Counted from the stretch's first letter, positions 1-6,691 are shown. The stretch is DNA of 6,691 nt from an uncultured Bacteroidales bacterium (GCA_947176325.1 CAMWQD010000065.1:1-6691), one strand, 5' to 3'. Notes: a model not told the origin generated them from the letters alone. A program made the numbers and translations.

Positions 1-555
1 GCGAGCGCCGTATGCGATACGCTTTCCGTGTCGTCGGCCGGCAATCAGCTTCTCCCCACATACTCCCTCAACCCCGTTGACATTCACGCACGCCGTCTGA
101 CGGACGAGGAACGCCGCGCCTACTACCGCCTGGTGTATAACATCCGCCGCACCTATCCCTATGCGATTATGGCCCAGCGCCGCATGGAAACCTACAACGC
201 CCTGCGCGCGGAGGGAATGCGCAAGAAAGACGACCGCAAATTCTTCAAGAACGAAGAAAAACAAATCCGCGAGGATTTTCTCAAAGACCTCAAGCACCTC
301 ACCAAAAGCCAGGGCGCCATTCTGCTGAAGCTGCTGGCGCGGCAGACCGACACCGCCGCCTATTTTCTGCTCAAGGATTTCCGTGGGGCGGCCCGTGCGG
401 GGGCCTATCAGACCGTGGCCAAGCTGTGGGGTTTCGATTTGAAGCAAGGCTACGACCCGCAGGGCGCCGACCGCGATATAGAAACCATCGTGCGCATGAT
501 AGAAAGCGGCAGGCTCGCCCCGCTGCCTGTGTATAATAATACAAAAACCAAGTGA
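1..555 (+). CDS. DUF4294 family protein, 5' end cut off by the window edge
   Basis: This is the 3' part of a small Bacteroidota protein that I recognise as DUF4294 by its pattern. After an aligned YPYA segment come a charged helical stretch (KKDDRKFFKNEEKQ), then LTKSQGAILLKLLARQT, then RAGAYQTVAKLWGFDLKQGYDP, the conserved core of the family. The reading frame is open from base 1. The first in-frame start-like codon is GTG at 28, but the residues before it (ASAVCDTLS) resemble the DT-containing segment that precedes the core in relatives, so the true start and probably a signal peptide lie upstream of the window. The function of DUF4294 is not known. Family members are usually predicted to be exported, but no signal peptide is visible here. 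The gene ends in TGA at 553-555, overlapping the GTG start of addB, so the two are probably co-transcribed. Family assignment is fairly firm; role is unknown. Confidence 0.82.
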   Translation, partial: ASAVCDTLSVSSAGNQLLPTYSLNPVDIHARRLTDEERRAYYRLVYNIRRTYPYAIMAQRRMETYNALRAEGMRKKDDRKFFKNEEKQIREDFLKDLKHLTKSQGAILLKLLARQTDTAAYFLLKDFRGAARAGAYQTVAKLWGFDLKQGYDPQGADRDIETIVRMIESGRLAPLPVYNNTKTK

Positions 556-3452
556 GACAACAAAGTTTTATCGAGTATGTGTGCGACCATATAGAGCGCA
601 TAGACCTGCGCGAAACGCATCTGTGCGTGGTGCTGCCCAATATGCGTCTGCAAAGGGTGTTGAGCGAGATGCTGATGACCCGCGCGGGCGAAGACGCACC
701 CCGTTTCCTGCCGGTCTTCACCACCGTGAACCGTTTGGTGGAGGAGTTCTCGATGCTCCGCGCGGGCGATTCCACCGAATTGGCGGCCCTGCTCTACGAG
801 GCCTATCGGGAGGCCTACCGAGACGAGAGCGAAGAAAACATCAAGACCCCCGACCAATTCTGGGACTGGGCCGAAATCCTGCTTTCCGACTTCAATCAAA
901 TTGACAACCAACTTGCTCCCGCCGACGAAATCCTGCACTATGTGGCCGAGGAGAAGCGCATCGCCAACTGGCATCTCAACCTCGACGAACACGTGGGGCA
1001 GTTGCAGAACCGCTATTTAGACTTCTACCGCAAGCTGTGGCCGATCTACGAAATCTTCACGCGCAAGCTTCTGGACAAAGGCTTGGCGTATACGGGGCTG
1101 GCGGGGCGCGAAGCGGCCCGCCAGCTTCCCGGCCTCTTGCAAAACGGCGAAATCCCCGCCCGCAACTTCTATCTGTTTGTGGGCCTCAACGCACTCACCA
1201 AGGCCGAAGAAAGCCTTATCAAGACCCTTGTGCACGCGGGCAAGGCCGAAGTGCTGTGGAACGCCGACGCCTATTACATGGAAAAAGACTCCCCGCAGGA
1301 AGCCGGCTTTTTCCTGCGCCGCTACCGCGAAGACAGCGACCTCAATCATCACCTTGGCGAAGACGACTGGAGCGACCGTCTGCGATGCCTTCCCTACCGC
1401 ATCGTGCCTTGCGCCCAAAATACGGGGCAGGTGCAGATGGCGGCGAAACTCCTCAACACAGACCCCGACGCGCTGCACACGCTCATCGTGCTCAACGACG
1501 AGAGCCTTTTCGCACCCCTCATGAACGCCCTGCCCGAAAACCTGCCCTGCAACGTGAGCTTGGCGGGCAGTCTCACCGGCACGGCGGCGGGAACCCTGTT
1601 TTCCACGCTCGAACAGGCGCGCGAAAACGTATGGCAGAGCGGGGGCGCGCTCAAAGGCGACTACATGGTGGATCTGCTTCGCAATCCGCTCTTCACCTAC
1701 GCCCTCGGCCTCAACAAAACCGCGCCCAAACTCATCAAGACGCTCTTGGACGGCCACCGCAACCGCTTTTCCAAAAAAGATTTCCTTGCGTATTTTCCCG
1801 AGGACGCTTTCACCGAACTCTGCGCGGCGTTCATCTTTGAAAACGCCGACGATACCGAAACAAGCCAGGCGGCGCCGTTTTTCGAGCGTCTGGCGCAACT
1901 TTGCGGGCGTTTGCTGCAACGGTTCAGGCAGGACGAGAATCACGGCCAGCAGAGCCTGTTTCCCGTGCCGGGGCGTCTGGCGCACAGTCCTTTCGAAATC
2001 CAGTATCTGTCGGAACTGCAACAGCAGTGTGAAAATCAGGCCGATATATTGGGGCGTTTTCCGCACGTGGCTTTCGGGGCGCTCACCTGCCGCAAAATCC
2101 TTTCGCAGTTGCTGGCCAACATCGGCATCACCTATACGGGCAATCCGCAGAACAGCGTCAACGTTACCGGAATGCTCGAGACGCGGGGCATGGCCTTCGA
2201 CCATGTCATCATGCTGTCGATGAACGAGGGGGTTTTGCCGAGCGACACCCAGCGCGAGAGTTTTCTTTTGCAGAGCGTGAAGCTGCACTACCACCTGCCC
2301 GACAAGCGCGAGCAGACGGCTATGGAGGCGCATCATTTCTATTCGTTGTTGCAGAACTGCCGCCGGGCCACGTTGCTCTATCACGCTTCGCAGGACGCGG
2401 GCGGGGAGATGAGCCGTTTCCTGTTGCAGTTGCGGCACGAATCGCCGCAGAACGAGTTGCCGGCGCCCGCCTATCCGTTTGTGCTGTCTAATCCGCGTTA
2501 TGCAGGTTTGGGGTCTTTTACGGTGGAGAAGACCGATGCGGTGTTGCAGGAGCTGCGGCATTGGCTTTCCTCGCACGCGCTTTCGTATTCTTCGCTCTAC
2601 GAATATGCTTCCTGCCCCATGCGTTTCTACCGCAACCGCATTGCGGGCATCGACGAGCCGCCCCAAATGAGCGACGAAATGGACGTTGCCACAAAGGGCA
2701 ATGTGTTCCATTCGGTGATGGAGATGTTTTTTAAAGAGCGGTTAAATTGTATTATTAATACAGCCGACGTAGACGAACTGCTGCGCCGCAAGGAAGATTT
2801 GGTGAAGCGGGCCTTGGCGCGCAACTTTCCGGGCGGCGAGTATGCCTATGGCGTGAACCGCCTGGCGTGGGAGGAGATTTTGATTTGGGTGGACCGCTAT
2901 GCGGCTTTGTTGCGGGAGGAAGTGACGGGAGGCGAACTGCGGGTGCTGGCGTGCGAATATCGGTTCGACAGCGTGTTGCCGGAGGCCGTGGAGGGTTTGT
3001 CGGTGCGTCTGACGGGCTTTGCCGACCGTATCGATGTGTATAAGCCCCGTGGAGGCGAGGCGGTGCTGCGGATTGTGGACTACAAGACGGGGCGTTTGCG
3101 CAAGCTGGCGTTGGAGGGTTCGCTTTTGGAGAACGAGGATTTCTTGCGCAGCGACGACGGCAAGCAGGCGTTTCAGTTGCTGATGTATCTCTTTCTTTTT
3201 GCCAAAAACAGGCCGCAGTGGGTGCGGGGCGTGGATTTCGCGGGGGTGAAGGCTTGTATCTGTGCGTTGGGGAAAATGGCGGCCTTGGAGGGCGTGGAAA
3301 GTGGGGAGACGGGAGAGGTGGAAGACTTGGTGAAGGCTTGGCTCGCCGATATGCTCAACCCTTCCGTGCCCATCGCCTGCACCGACAACCCCGCCGAGTG
3401 CGAATACTGCCCCTACGCCCCCTTCTGCCAACCCACCGTCCCCAAGGAATAA
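552..3452 (+). CDS. addB: AddB-type helicase-like/nuclease subunit (PD-(D/E)XK family, Fe-S cluster)
   Basis: This 966-residue protein is the AddB-like subunit of a Bacteroidota AddAB double-strand-end resection complex. With AddA it would unwind and degrade DNA ends to load RecA and would destroy foreign linear DNA. The N-terminal half is helicase-like but has no Walker A motif (the segment VVLPNMRL near residue 26 stands where one would be), as is usual in this branch. Further landmarks are FWDWAEILLSDF (from about 103), LFVGLNALTKAEE (from about 208) and a motif region near 538-562 ending in MNEGVLPS. The C-terminal nuclease looks intact: His720 (GNVFHSVME), Asp825 (GFADRID), Asp843 and Lys845 (VDYKTG), Gln875 and Tyr879 (QLLMY). 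Cys688, Cys950, Cys953 and Cys959 (CX2CX5C) match the AddB [4Fe-4S] clasp. GTG at 552 is chosen because the frame has a stop at 537-539 and the first ATG (642) would remove the conserved first strand. No Shine-Dalgarno is seen; GTGA overlap suggests coupling to the upstream gene. Confidence 0.93.
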   Translation: MRQQSFIEYVCDHIERIDLRETHLCVVLPNMRLQRVLSEMLMTRAGEDAPRFLPVFTTVNRLVEEFSMLRAGDSTELAALLYEAYREAYRDESEENIKTPDQFWDWAEILLSDFNQIDNQLAPADEILHYVAEEKRIANWHLNLDEHVGQLQNRYLDFYRKLWPIYEIFTRKLLDKGLAYTGLAGREAARQLPGLLQNGEIPARNFYLFVGLNALTKAEESLIKTLVHAGKAEVLWNADAYYMEKDSPQEAGFFLRRYREDSDLNHHLGEDDWSDRLRCLPYRIVPCAQNTGQVQMAAKLLNTDPDALHTLIVLNDESLFAPLMNALPENLPCNVSLAGSLTGTAAGTLFSTLEQARENVWQSGGALKGDYMVDLLRNPLFTYALGLNKTAPKLIKTLLDGHRNRFSKKDFLAYFPEDAFTELCAAFIFENADDTETSQAAPFFERLAQLCGRLLQRFRQDENHGQQSLFPVPGRLAHSPFEIQYLSELQQQCENQADILGRFPHVAFGALTCRKILSQLLANIGITYTGNPQNSVNVTGMLETRGMAFDHVIMLSMNEGVLPSDTQRESFLLQSVKLHYHLPDKREQTAMEAHHFYSLLQNCRRATLLYHASQDAGGEMSRFLLQLRHESPQNELPAPAYPFVLSNPRYAGLGSFTVEKTDAVLQELRHWLSSHALSYSSLYEYASCPMRFYRNRIAGIDEPPQMSDEMDVATKGNVFHSVMEMFFKERLNCIINTADVDELLRRKEDLVKRALARNFPGGEYAYGVNRLAWEEILIWVDRYAALLREEVTGGELRVLACEYRFDSVLPEAVEGLSVRLTGFADRIDVYKPRGGEAVLRIVDYKTGRLRKLALEGSLLENEDFLRSDDGKQAFQLLMYLFLFAKNRPQWVRGVDFAGVKACICALGKMAALEGVESGETGEVEDLVKAWLADMLNPSVPIACTDNPAECEYCPYAPFCQPTVPKE

Positions 3453-3470
3453 CCGCATTCATAGAACTTA

Positions 3471-3493
3471 CTGTGTACACAGATTTGTACAAA
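3471..3493. promoter_or_regulatory. Probable YefM-YoeB operator: adjacent long and short palindromes with TGTACA cores
   Basis: Two perfect palindromes sit side by side: CTGTGTACACAG at 3471-3482 (12 bp) and TTTGTACAAA at 3484-3493 (10 bp). Both have TGTACA at the centre and their centres are exactly 12 bp apart. From memory, the E. coli yefM-yoeB operator also has a long and a short palindrome with TGTACA cores 12 bp apart, bound by YefM and the YefM-YoeB complex. The position, three bases upstream of the likely -33 element and directly before a YefM-type gene, fits autorepression. Palindromes and spacing are seen directly; binding is inferred. Confidence 0.78.
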
Positions 3494-3496
3494 ATA

Positions 3497-3527
3497 TTTG
3501 TATTTTGATGAAAAATAATTATATTTG
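3497..3527 (+). promoter_or_regulatory. Bacteroidota-type promoter for the toxin-antitoxin genes (and probably addA)
   Basis: TTTG at 3497-3500 followed after 19 bases by TATATTTG at 3520-3527 matches the Bacteroidota sigma-ABfr consensus (TTTG near -33, TAnnTTTG near -7) in sequence and spacing. Transcription would begin within about ten bases downstream, leaving a leader of only about 10-20 bases before the antitoxin ATG at 3548. The 95-base gap that holds it is about 25% G+C, far below its surroundings. No separate promoter is visible before addA. Confidence 0.68.
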
Positions 3528-3547
3528 TATCGACAAAAGACAATTAT

Positions 3548-3799
3548 ATGGAAACCTTATCTGTTAGAGAATACCGTAATACGCTTGCCGATTCGTTTAC
3601 TCGGGCGGACAGGGGAGAGCGGGTGCTTATCCGTAGAAGAAACCAAATATATGCCTTGATTAGCGTCGGGCAGGAGGATTTGATGATAGGCCCGAAGCTG
3701 CAGGCGCGTATCGAGGAGGCGGAAAAGGCTTGCCGTGAGGGTCGGTGCGTGGCGTGCAGCACGAAAGAAGAGATTGAAAGCTACTTGAATTCCTTGTAA
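3548..3799 (+). CDS. yefM: Type II antitoxin, Phd/YefM family
   Basis: This 83-residue protein is the antitoxin of a type II module. The N-terminal part (about 1-45: LSVREYRNTLADSF, then ERVLIRRRNQIYALISV) has the Phd/YefM fold pattern, which dimerises and binds the operator. The charged C-terminal helix region (about 50-83: LQARIEEAEKACREG and STKEEIESYL) would wrap around and block the toxin and be exposed to proteolysis when free. The size is normal for the family. The ATG at 3548 follows the predicted promoter by about 20 bases with no Shine-Dalgarno. Its stop overlaps the toxin start (TAATG at 3797-3801), giving translational coupling. The dual TGTACA palindromes just upstream are the expected site for autorepression with its toxin as co-repressor. 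Base composition is lower in G+C than addB and addA. The symbol is used at family level; orthology to E. coli yefM is not shown. Confidence 0.9.
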   Translation: METLSVREYRNTLADSFTRADRGERVLIRRRNQIYALISVGQEDLMIGPKLQARIEEAEKACREGRCVACSTKEEIESYLNSL

Positions 3800-4071
3800 T
3801 GTACGCCGTTAAATTCGATGCCACAGTCGAAAGGGTTATTTCGAAGTGGAAGAAATCCAATCCGATTCTTTTCAAAAAATTAGTCAAAATCATTGTGGCG
3901 ATTGCCGAAGACCCCCGGAACGGAATCGGTCATCCAGAACCTTTGGTGGGAGGGGGTGGCATAACCTATTCCCGCCGCATCACCGCCCACGATAGGATTA
4001 TCTACCGCATTCACGATGAAGAAGTATATGTGATTGTGGTGGATTTGGAAGGACACTACGGCGATAAGTAA
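3799..4071 (+). CDS. yoeB: Type II toxin, Txe/YoeB family ribosome-dependent mRNA endonuclease
   Basis: This 90-residue basic protein matches the Txe/YoeB toxins, which bind the ribosome and cut mRNA in the A site, stopping translation. Aligned by eye to E. coli YoeB (84 residues, recalled), the key residues are all present: Glu47 (HPEPL; E. coli Glu46), Arg66 (ITAHDRIIY; Arg65), and His86-Tyr87 (GHYGDK; His83-Tyr84), plus the SRRI strand at 58-61. The toxin therefore looks catalytically intact. The N-terminal helical region is rich in lysine (KWKKSNPILFKKLVK). Its ATG overlaps the antitoxin stop by one base, and its TAA at 4069-4071 is followed after only five bases by the addA start. Toxicity should be held off by the antitoxin encoded just upstream. 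A RelE or ParE assignment is less likely because of the HPEPL...SRRIT...HY pattern. Confidence 0.92.
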   Translation: MYAVKFDATVERVISKWKKSNPILFKKLVKIIVAIAEDPRNGIGHPEPLVGGGGITYSRRITAHDRIIYRIHDEEVYVIVVDLEGHYGDK

Positions 4072-4076
4072 CCATC

Positions 4077-6691
4077 ATGAACCTCACGCTATACAAAGCC
4101 AGTGCGGGGAGCGGCAAGACCTACACCCTCACCCAAGCCTACATCAAACAACTGCTGCAACCCGGCACCGAAGCCCGCAACATCCTTGCGATAACCTTCA
4201 CCAACGCCGCCACAAGCGACATGAAACGCAAGATTGTGGAAGCCTTGGCCGAAAGCGCCCCCGAAAAACTCTCGCAAATCCTTCACCGCTACCACGAATT
4301 CTCGATAAAGACCATCGACAGCTTCGTGCAGAACATCATCAAACCCTTTGCCTTCGAACTCGGCCTGCCCCGCAACTACACCCCCCAGATAGAAGAAGAC
4401 CTGCTGGCGCAGGACATCACCGCATTGCTGCTCGACCGCTTCGGACGCGAAGGCCACGAAGAACTCAGCCGCAACATACAGAACTTCTTGGCGCAGAGGG
4501 AACAGAACCAAAAAAGCCTCCGCATCGCCGACCGCATCACCGAAGTGGTGGAGATGCTTTTTCAGGAAAAGAGTCAGGCGGGCGTGGAGAAACTCTCCGC
4601 CCTCACCGACGCCGATTTCCGCCAGGCGACACAAAGCATGGAGAGCTTCTGCAAGAACGTGGAGAAAGCCGCCGCCGATGCGCTTCAACACGCCAAAACC
4701 CTGTTGCAGACCCACAACCTCACCGAAAAAGACTTTCACGAAGGCAAACGGGGCGTATACGCATGGTTCACGCTCCAAGCCCCGGACATCGAGAAATTCG
4801 CCGCCCCCGGCGCGTCGGTCTGCAAGAGCGTGGAAAAAGGCATCTTGAAGAAAGACAGCCCCCTTGCCTCCGAACTCGCAGACTGTTACGCCGCCCTCCG
4901 CCGCCCCGACTACGCCTCCTACTTCATTGTCAAGGAAGTGCAAGGCACGGTTCACGCGCTGGCCCTGCTGCGTCAGGCCCGCGAGATACTCCACGAGATA
5001 GAGGAGAAGACCTCCGACATCCCCCTTTCCGAATTCAACCGCAAGATAGACAAAGCCTTGAGAGAGGAAGGCAACGACTTCATCTTCGAACGCTGCGGCA
5101 CCCGCTACCGCCACATCTTCATCGACGAGTTTCAAGACACCTCGCGCCTGCAATGGAAAAACCTCAAGCCCCTTGTGGTGAACAATCTCGCGCAGGGCTA
5201 CGGCTGCCTCGTGGTGGGCGACGCCAAGCAATCGCTCTACCGCTTCCGCGCCGCCGACATGGAACAATTCGTAGACCTCTGCGCCGACACCCATTCAGAC
5301 CCCGAACTGCGCGTGTCGGTACGCAGGCTCGAAAGCAACTGGCGCTCCGAAAAAGGCATCATCGCCTTCAACAACCTCTTCTATTCGTTCATTTTGGAGC
5401 ATTTCGACTTTTCCCGCCCCGAGATTTATAAGGATCATGCCCAGTTCTACCGCACCCAAACCGAGGCCTTGCCCGAACAAGACCCGCAGGCGGTGCGTAT
5501 CTGTTTGGTGAGGAATGTGGATAAGGAAGGGGCGCGAAACTTCTACGAAAGAATGCTGTTGAACGTGCTCTCCAAGCACCCCGCCGGCGACGTGGCGGTG
5601 TTGTGCCGCAGGAACGACGACTGCCGCGCCGTGGCCGATTTCCTTGTGGGGAAAGGCTACAAGGTCTCCACGCCCGATTCCCTCAAACTCTCCGCCCATG
5701 CGGGAGTGAAACTGCTGATTGCCAGCCTGCAATACATACACACGCGGCACAACTACTACCGCGAGGAAGTCTATGAGCTGGCGATGAGGTTGGGACTGTG
5801 GAAGGGGGGCGGCGGCGCGGACGCCCTCGATGCACCCCACGGCCTTGTCGCCGCCGCCCCCCCGCAAGCCGACCTCTACGACACCCTGCAAGCCGTGTTG
5901 CGCTTCTGGCACATGGACTGCGACGCCGACCAATACCTGCTGGCGTTTTTCGACCAAGTGCAGAAAAACCGCTTCGGCCGCATCGCCGATTTGGTGCGGT
6001 GGTATGAAGACTATGCCGAAAAGACCGCGCTTCAGGCGCAAGGGCAGGACGGCAGCGTAACGGTGATGAGCATCCACAAATCCAAAGGTTTGGAATTCAA
6101 GGTGGTGGTGATGCCCTATATAGGCGACACCGGGCTGAACCGCCAGCAACTCTTTTGGGTGGACGAAAACCTGCTTCCCCCCGAAGTGAAGCTTCCGGCG
6201 GCCTTGGTGCGCTACGCGGCCAAAACCCTCAAGAACACGCCCCTCAAAGGCGAAATCGCCGCCGAAAAGCAACGCATCGACCTCGACAACCTCAATGCCC
6301 TCTATGTGGCCACCACGCGCCCCTGCGAGAAACTCTACCTGTTCAACCACGTTAGGAAAGAAAGCGCCGCCGCACAGAGCGGTTTCGACACCAACCAAGC
6401 CATCGCCGCCTTTGCCGAAGCCTATCCCCAATATGTGGAATATGAGGAAGACGGCGCGGAATTGTGGGACGAAGAGGCCACGGAGACACCCGCCGCGCCC
6501 CTCCAAGACCCCGAGCCCCAAGACACGCCCGAACCCCTCGAAAGCCACCCTTGGCGCGACCGCATCCCCACTGCCCGCGTCGATTTGGCCGAAGAAAGCG
6601 AAGAACAGGCCTGGGGCAATTTCATTCACAAAACCCTCTCTTTCGCCGAGGACGGCACCGAAAACACACTCCACCGCGCCCTGCGCCGCAC
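4077..6691 (+). CDS. addA: AddA-type UvrD/RecB-like helicase-nuclease subunit, 3' end cut off by the window edge
   Basis: This is the motor subunit of AddAB: an ATP-dependent superfamily 1A DNA helicase with a C-terminal nuclease. The frame is open for 871 codons from ATG 4077 to the window end with no stop or frameshift. Motifs in order: Walker A ASAGSGKT (Lys14), motif Ia TFTN (40-43), Walker B DEFQDTS (Asp350, Glu351), motif III GDAKQSLYRFR (382-391, Gln385), motif IV NWRS (421-424), motif V SIHKSKGLEF (665-674) and motif VI LYVATTRP (Arg748). An acidic, proline-rich linker (about 780-845) leads into the nuclease domain, whose first motif GNFIHK (His851) is reached just before the edge; the catalytic Asp/Lys segment lies outside. 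The start is chosen because relatives also begin a few residues before ASAGSGKT. It lies five bases after the toxin stop, with no Shine-Dalgarno and no promoter of its own, so it probably shares the toxin-antitoxin transcript, addB read-through, or both. Confidence 0.94.
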   Translation, partial: MNLTLYKASAGSGKTYTLTQAYIKQLLQPGTEARNILAITFTNAATSDMKRKIVEALAESAPEKLSQILHRYHEFSIKTIDSFVQNIIKPFAFELGLPRNYTPQIEEDLLAQDITALLLDRFGREGHEELSRNIQNFLAQREQNQKSLRIADRITEVVEMLFQEKSQAGVEKLSALTDADFRQATQSMESFCKNVEKAAADALQHAKTLLQTHNLTEKDFHEGKRGVYAWFTLQAPDIEKFAAPGASVCKSVEKGILKKDSPLASELADCYAALRRPDYASYFIVKEVQGTVHALALLRQAREILHEIEEKTSDIPLSEFNRKIDKALREEGNDFIFERCGTRYRHIFIDEFQDTSRLQWKNLKPLVVNNLAQGYGCLVVGDAKQSLYRFRAADMEQFVDLCADTHSDPELRVSVRRLESNWRSEKGIIAFNNLFYSFILEHFDFSRPEIYKDHAQFYRTQTEALPEQDPQAVRICLVRNVDKEGARNFYERMLLNVLSKHPAGDVAVLCRRNDDCRAVADFLVGKGYKVSTPDSLKLSAHAGVKLLIASLQYIHTRHNYYREEVYELAMRLGLWKGGGGADALDAPHGLVAAAPPQADLYDTLQAVLRFWHMDCDADQYLLAFFDQVQKNRFGRIADLVRWYEDYAEKTALQAQGQDGSVTVMSIHKSKGLEFKVVVMPYIGDTGLNRQQLFWVDENLLPPEVKLPAALVRYAAKTLKNTPLKGEIAAEKQRIDLDNLNALYVATTRPCEKLYLFNHVRKESAAAQSGFDTNQAIAAFAEAYPQYVEYEEDGAELWDEEATETPAAPLQDPEPQDTPEPLESHPWRDRIPTARVDLAEESEEQAWGNFIHKTLSFAEDGTENTLHRALRR
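5804..5862. repeat. 14-bp perfect GC-only inverted repeat inside addA
   Basis: Bases 5804-5817 (GGGGGGCGGCGGCG) are the exact reverse complement of 5849-5862, separated by 31 bases. The left arm starts with six G and the right arm overlaps a run of seven C (5857-5863). They encode a Gly-rich stretch (KGGGGA) and an Ala/Pro stretch (AAAPP) in what appears to be a variable loop of AddA. The mRNA could form a strong hairpin here. It is within coding sequence, so it is not read as a terminator. Confidence 0.75.

Noticed and set aside
28..30. GTG at 28 as the real start of the DUF4294 gene
   Set aside because: The frame is open to base 1 and the residues before it look like family sequence, so the start is most likely off the window.
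1017..2711. 564-codon open frame on the - strand antisense to addB
   Set aside because: It lies wholly within addB, whose motifs are well conserved, and the translation shows no recognisable domain. Long antisense frames are common in GC-rich genes.
3471..3493. Palindromes after addB as an intrinsic terminator
   Set aside because: The stems are short and AT-containing with no loop to speak of and no following T tract. The TGTACA pattern and spacing fit an operator better.
3945..3959. G-rich run in the toxin gene as a possible G-quadruplex
   Set aside because: Two of the four G tracts have only two G, and the run simply encodes the Val-Gly-rich loop before the SRRI strand, where relatives also have glycines.
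4034..5431. 465-codon + strand frame starting inside the toxin gene
   Set aside because: Its product is rich in Arg, His and Pro without any domain, as expected for a shifted reading of addA, which is in the frame starting at 4077.
4089..6674. Two long open frames on the - strand, nearly end to end, antisense to addA (401 and 459 codons)
   Set aside because: They mirror the addA codons across its whole length and show no known motif. The + strand frame carries every helicase motif in order.

Overview
The window looks like a piece of Bacteroidota chromosome, most likely Bacteroidales. It carries a DUF4294 protein, the Bacteroidota version of the AddB/AddA helicase-nuclease pair, no Shine-Dalgarno sequences, and a promoter of the Bacteroidota TTTG / TAnnTTTG type. 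The genes flanking the central cassette run at roughly 58% G+C by a hand count of sample lines. That is high for Bacteroides itself and would suit a higher-GC relative such as an Alistipes-like lineage, but the genus is a guess. All recognised genes read left to right on the + strand.

Layout. 1-555: the 3' part of a DUF4294 gene whose start lies off the left edge. 552-3452: addB, beginning at a GTG that overlaps the previous stop. 3453-3547: a short AT-rich intergenic gap with two adjacent palindromes and a promoter. 3548-4071: a two-gene type II toxin-antitoxin module, Phd/YefM antitoxin followed by Txe/YoeB toxin, with start and stop overlapping by one base. 4077-6691: addA, starting five bases after the toxin stop and running off the right edge before the core of its nuclease domain.

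How the genes fit together. AddA and AddB form a heterodimer that resects double-strand DNA ends for RecA-dependent repair and degrades unprotected linear DNA such as phage DNA. Here the two subunit genes are split by an intact toxin-antitoxin module that has its own operator and promoter and is fused tightly to the start of addA. The operator is a pair of palindromes with TGTACA cores spaced 12 bp centre to centre, the geometry I recall for the E. coli yefM-yoeB operator. addA has no visible promoter of its own, so it is probably transcribed from the toxin-antitoxin promoter, by read-through from addB, or both.

The noteworthy point is therefore the arrangement: an addiction module nested inside a DNA-repair and phage-defence operon. 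The individual families are known. Whether the nesting is a chance insertion or a functional link (guarding or co-regulation of AddAB) cannot be decided from this sequence alone. No tRNA, rRNA, insertion sequence, CRISPR array or convincing intrinsic terminator was seen.
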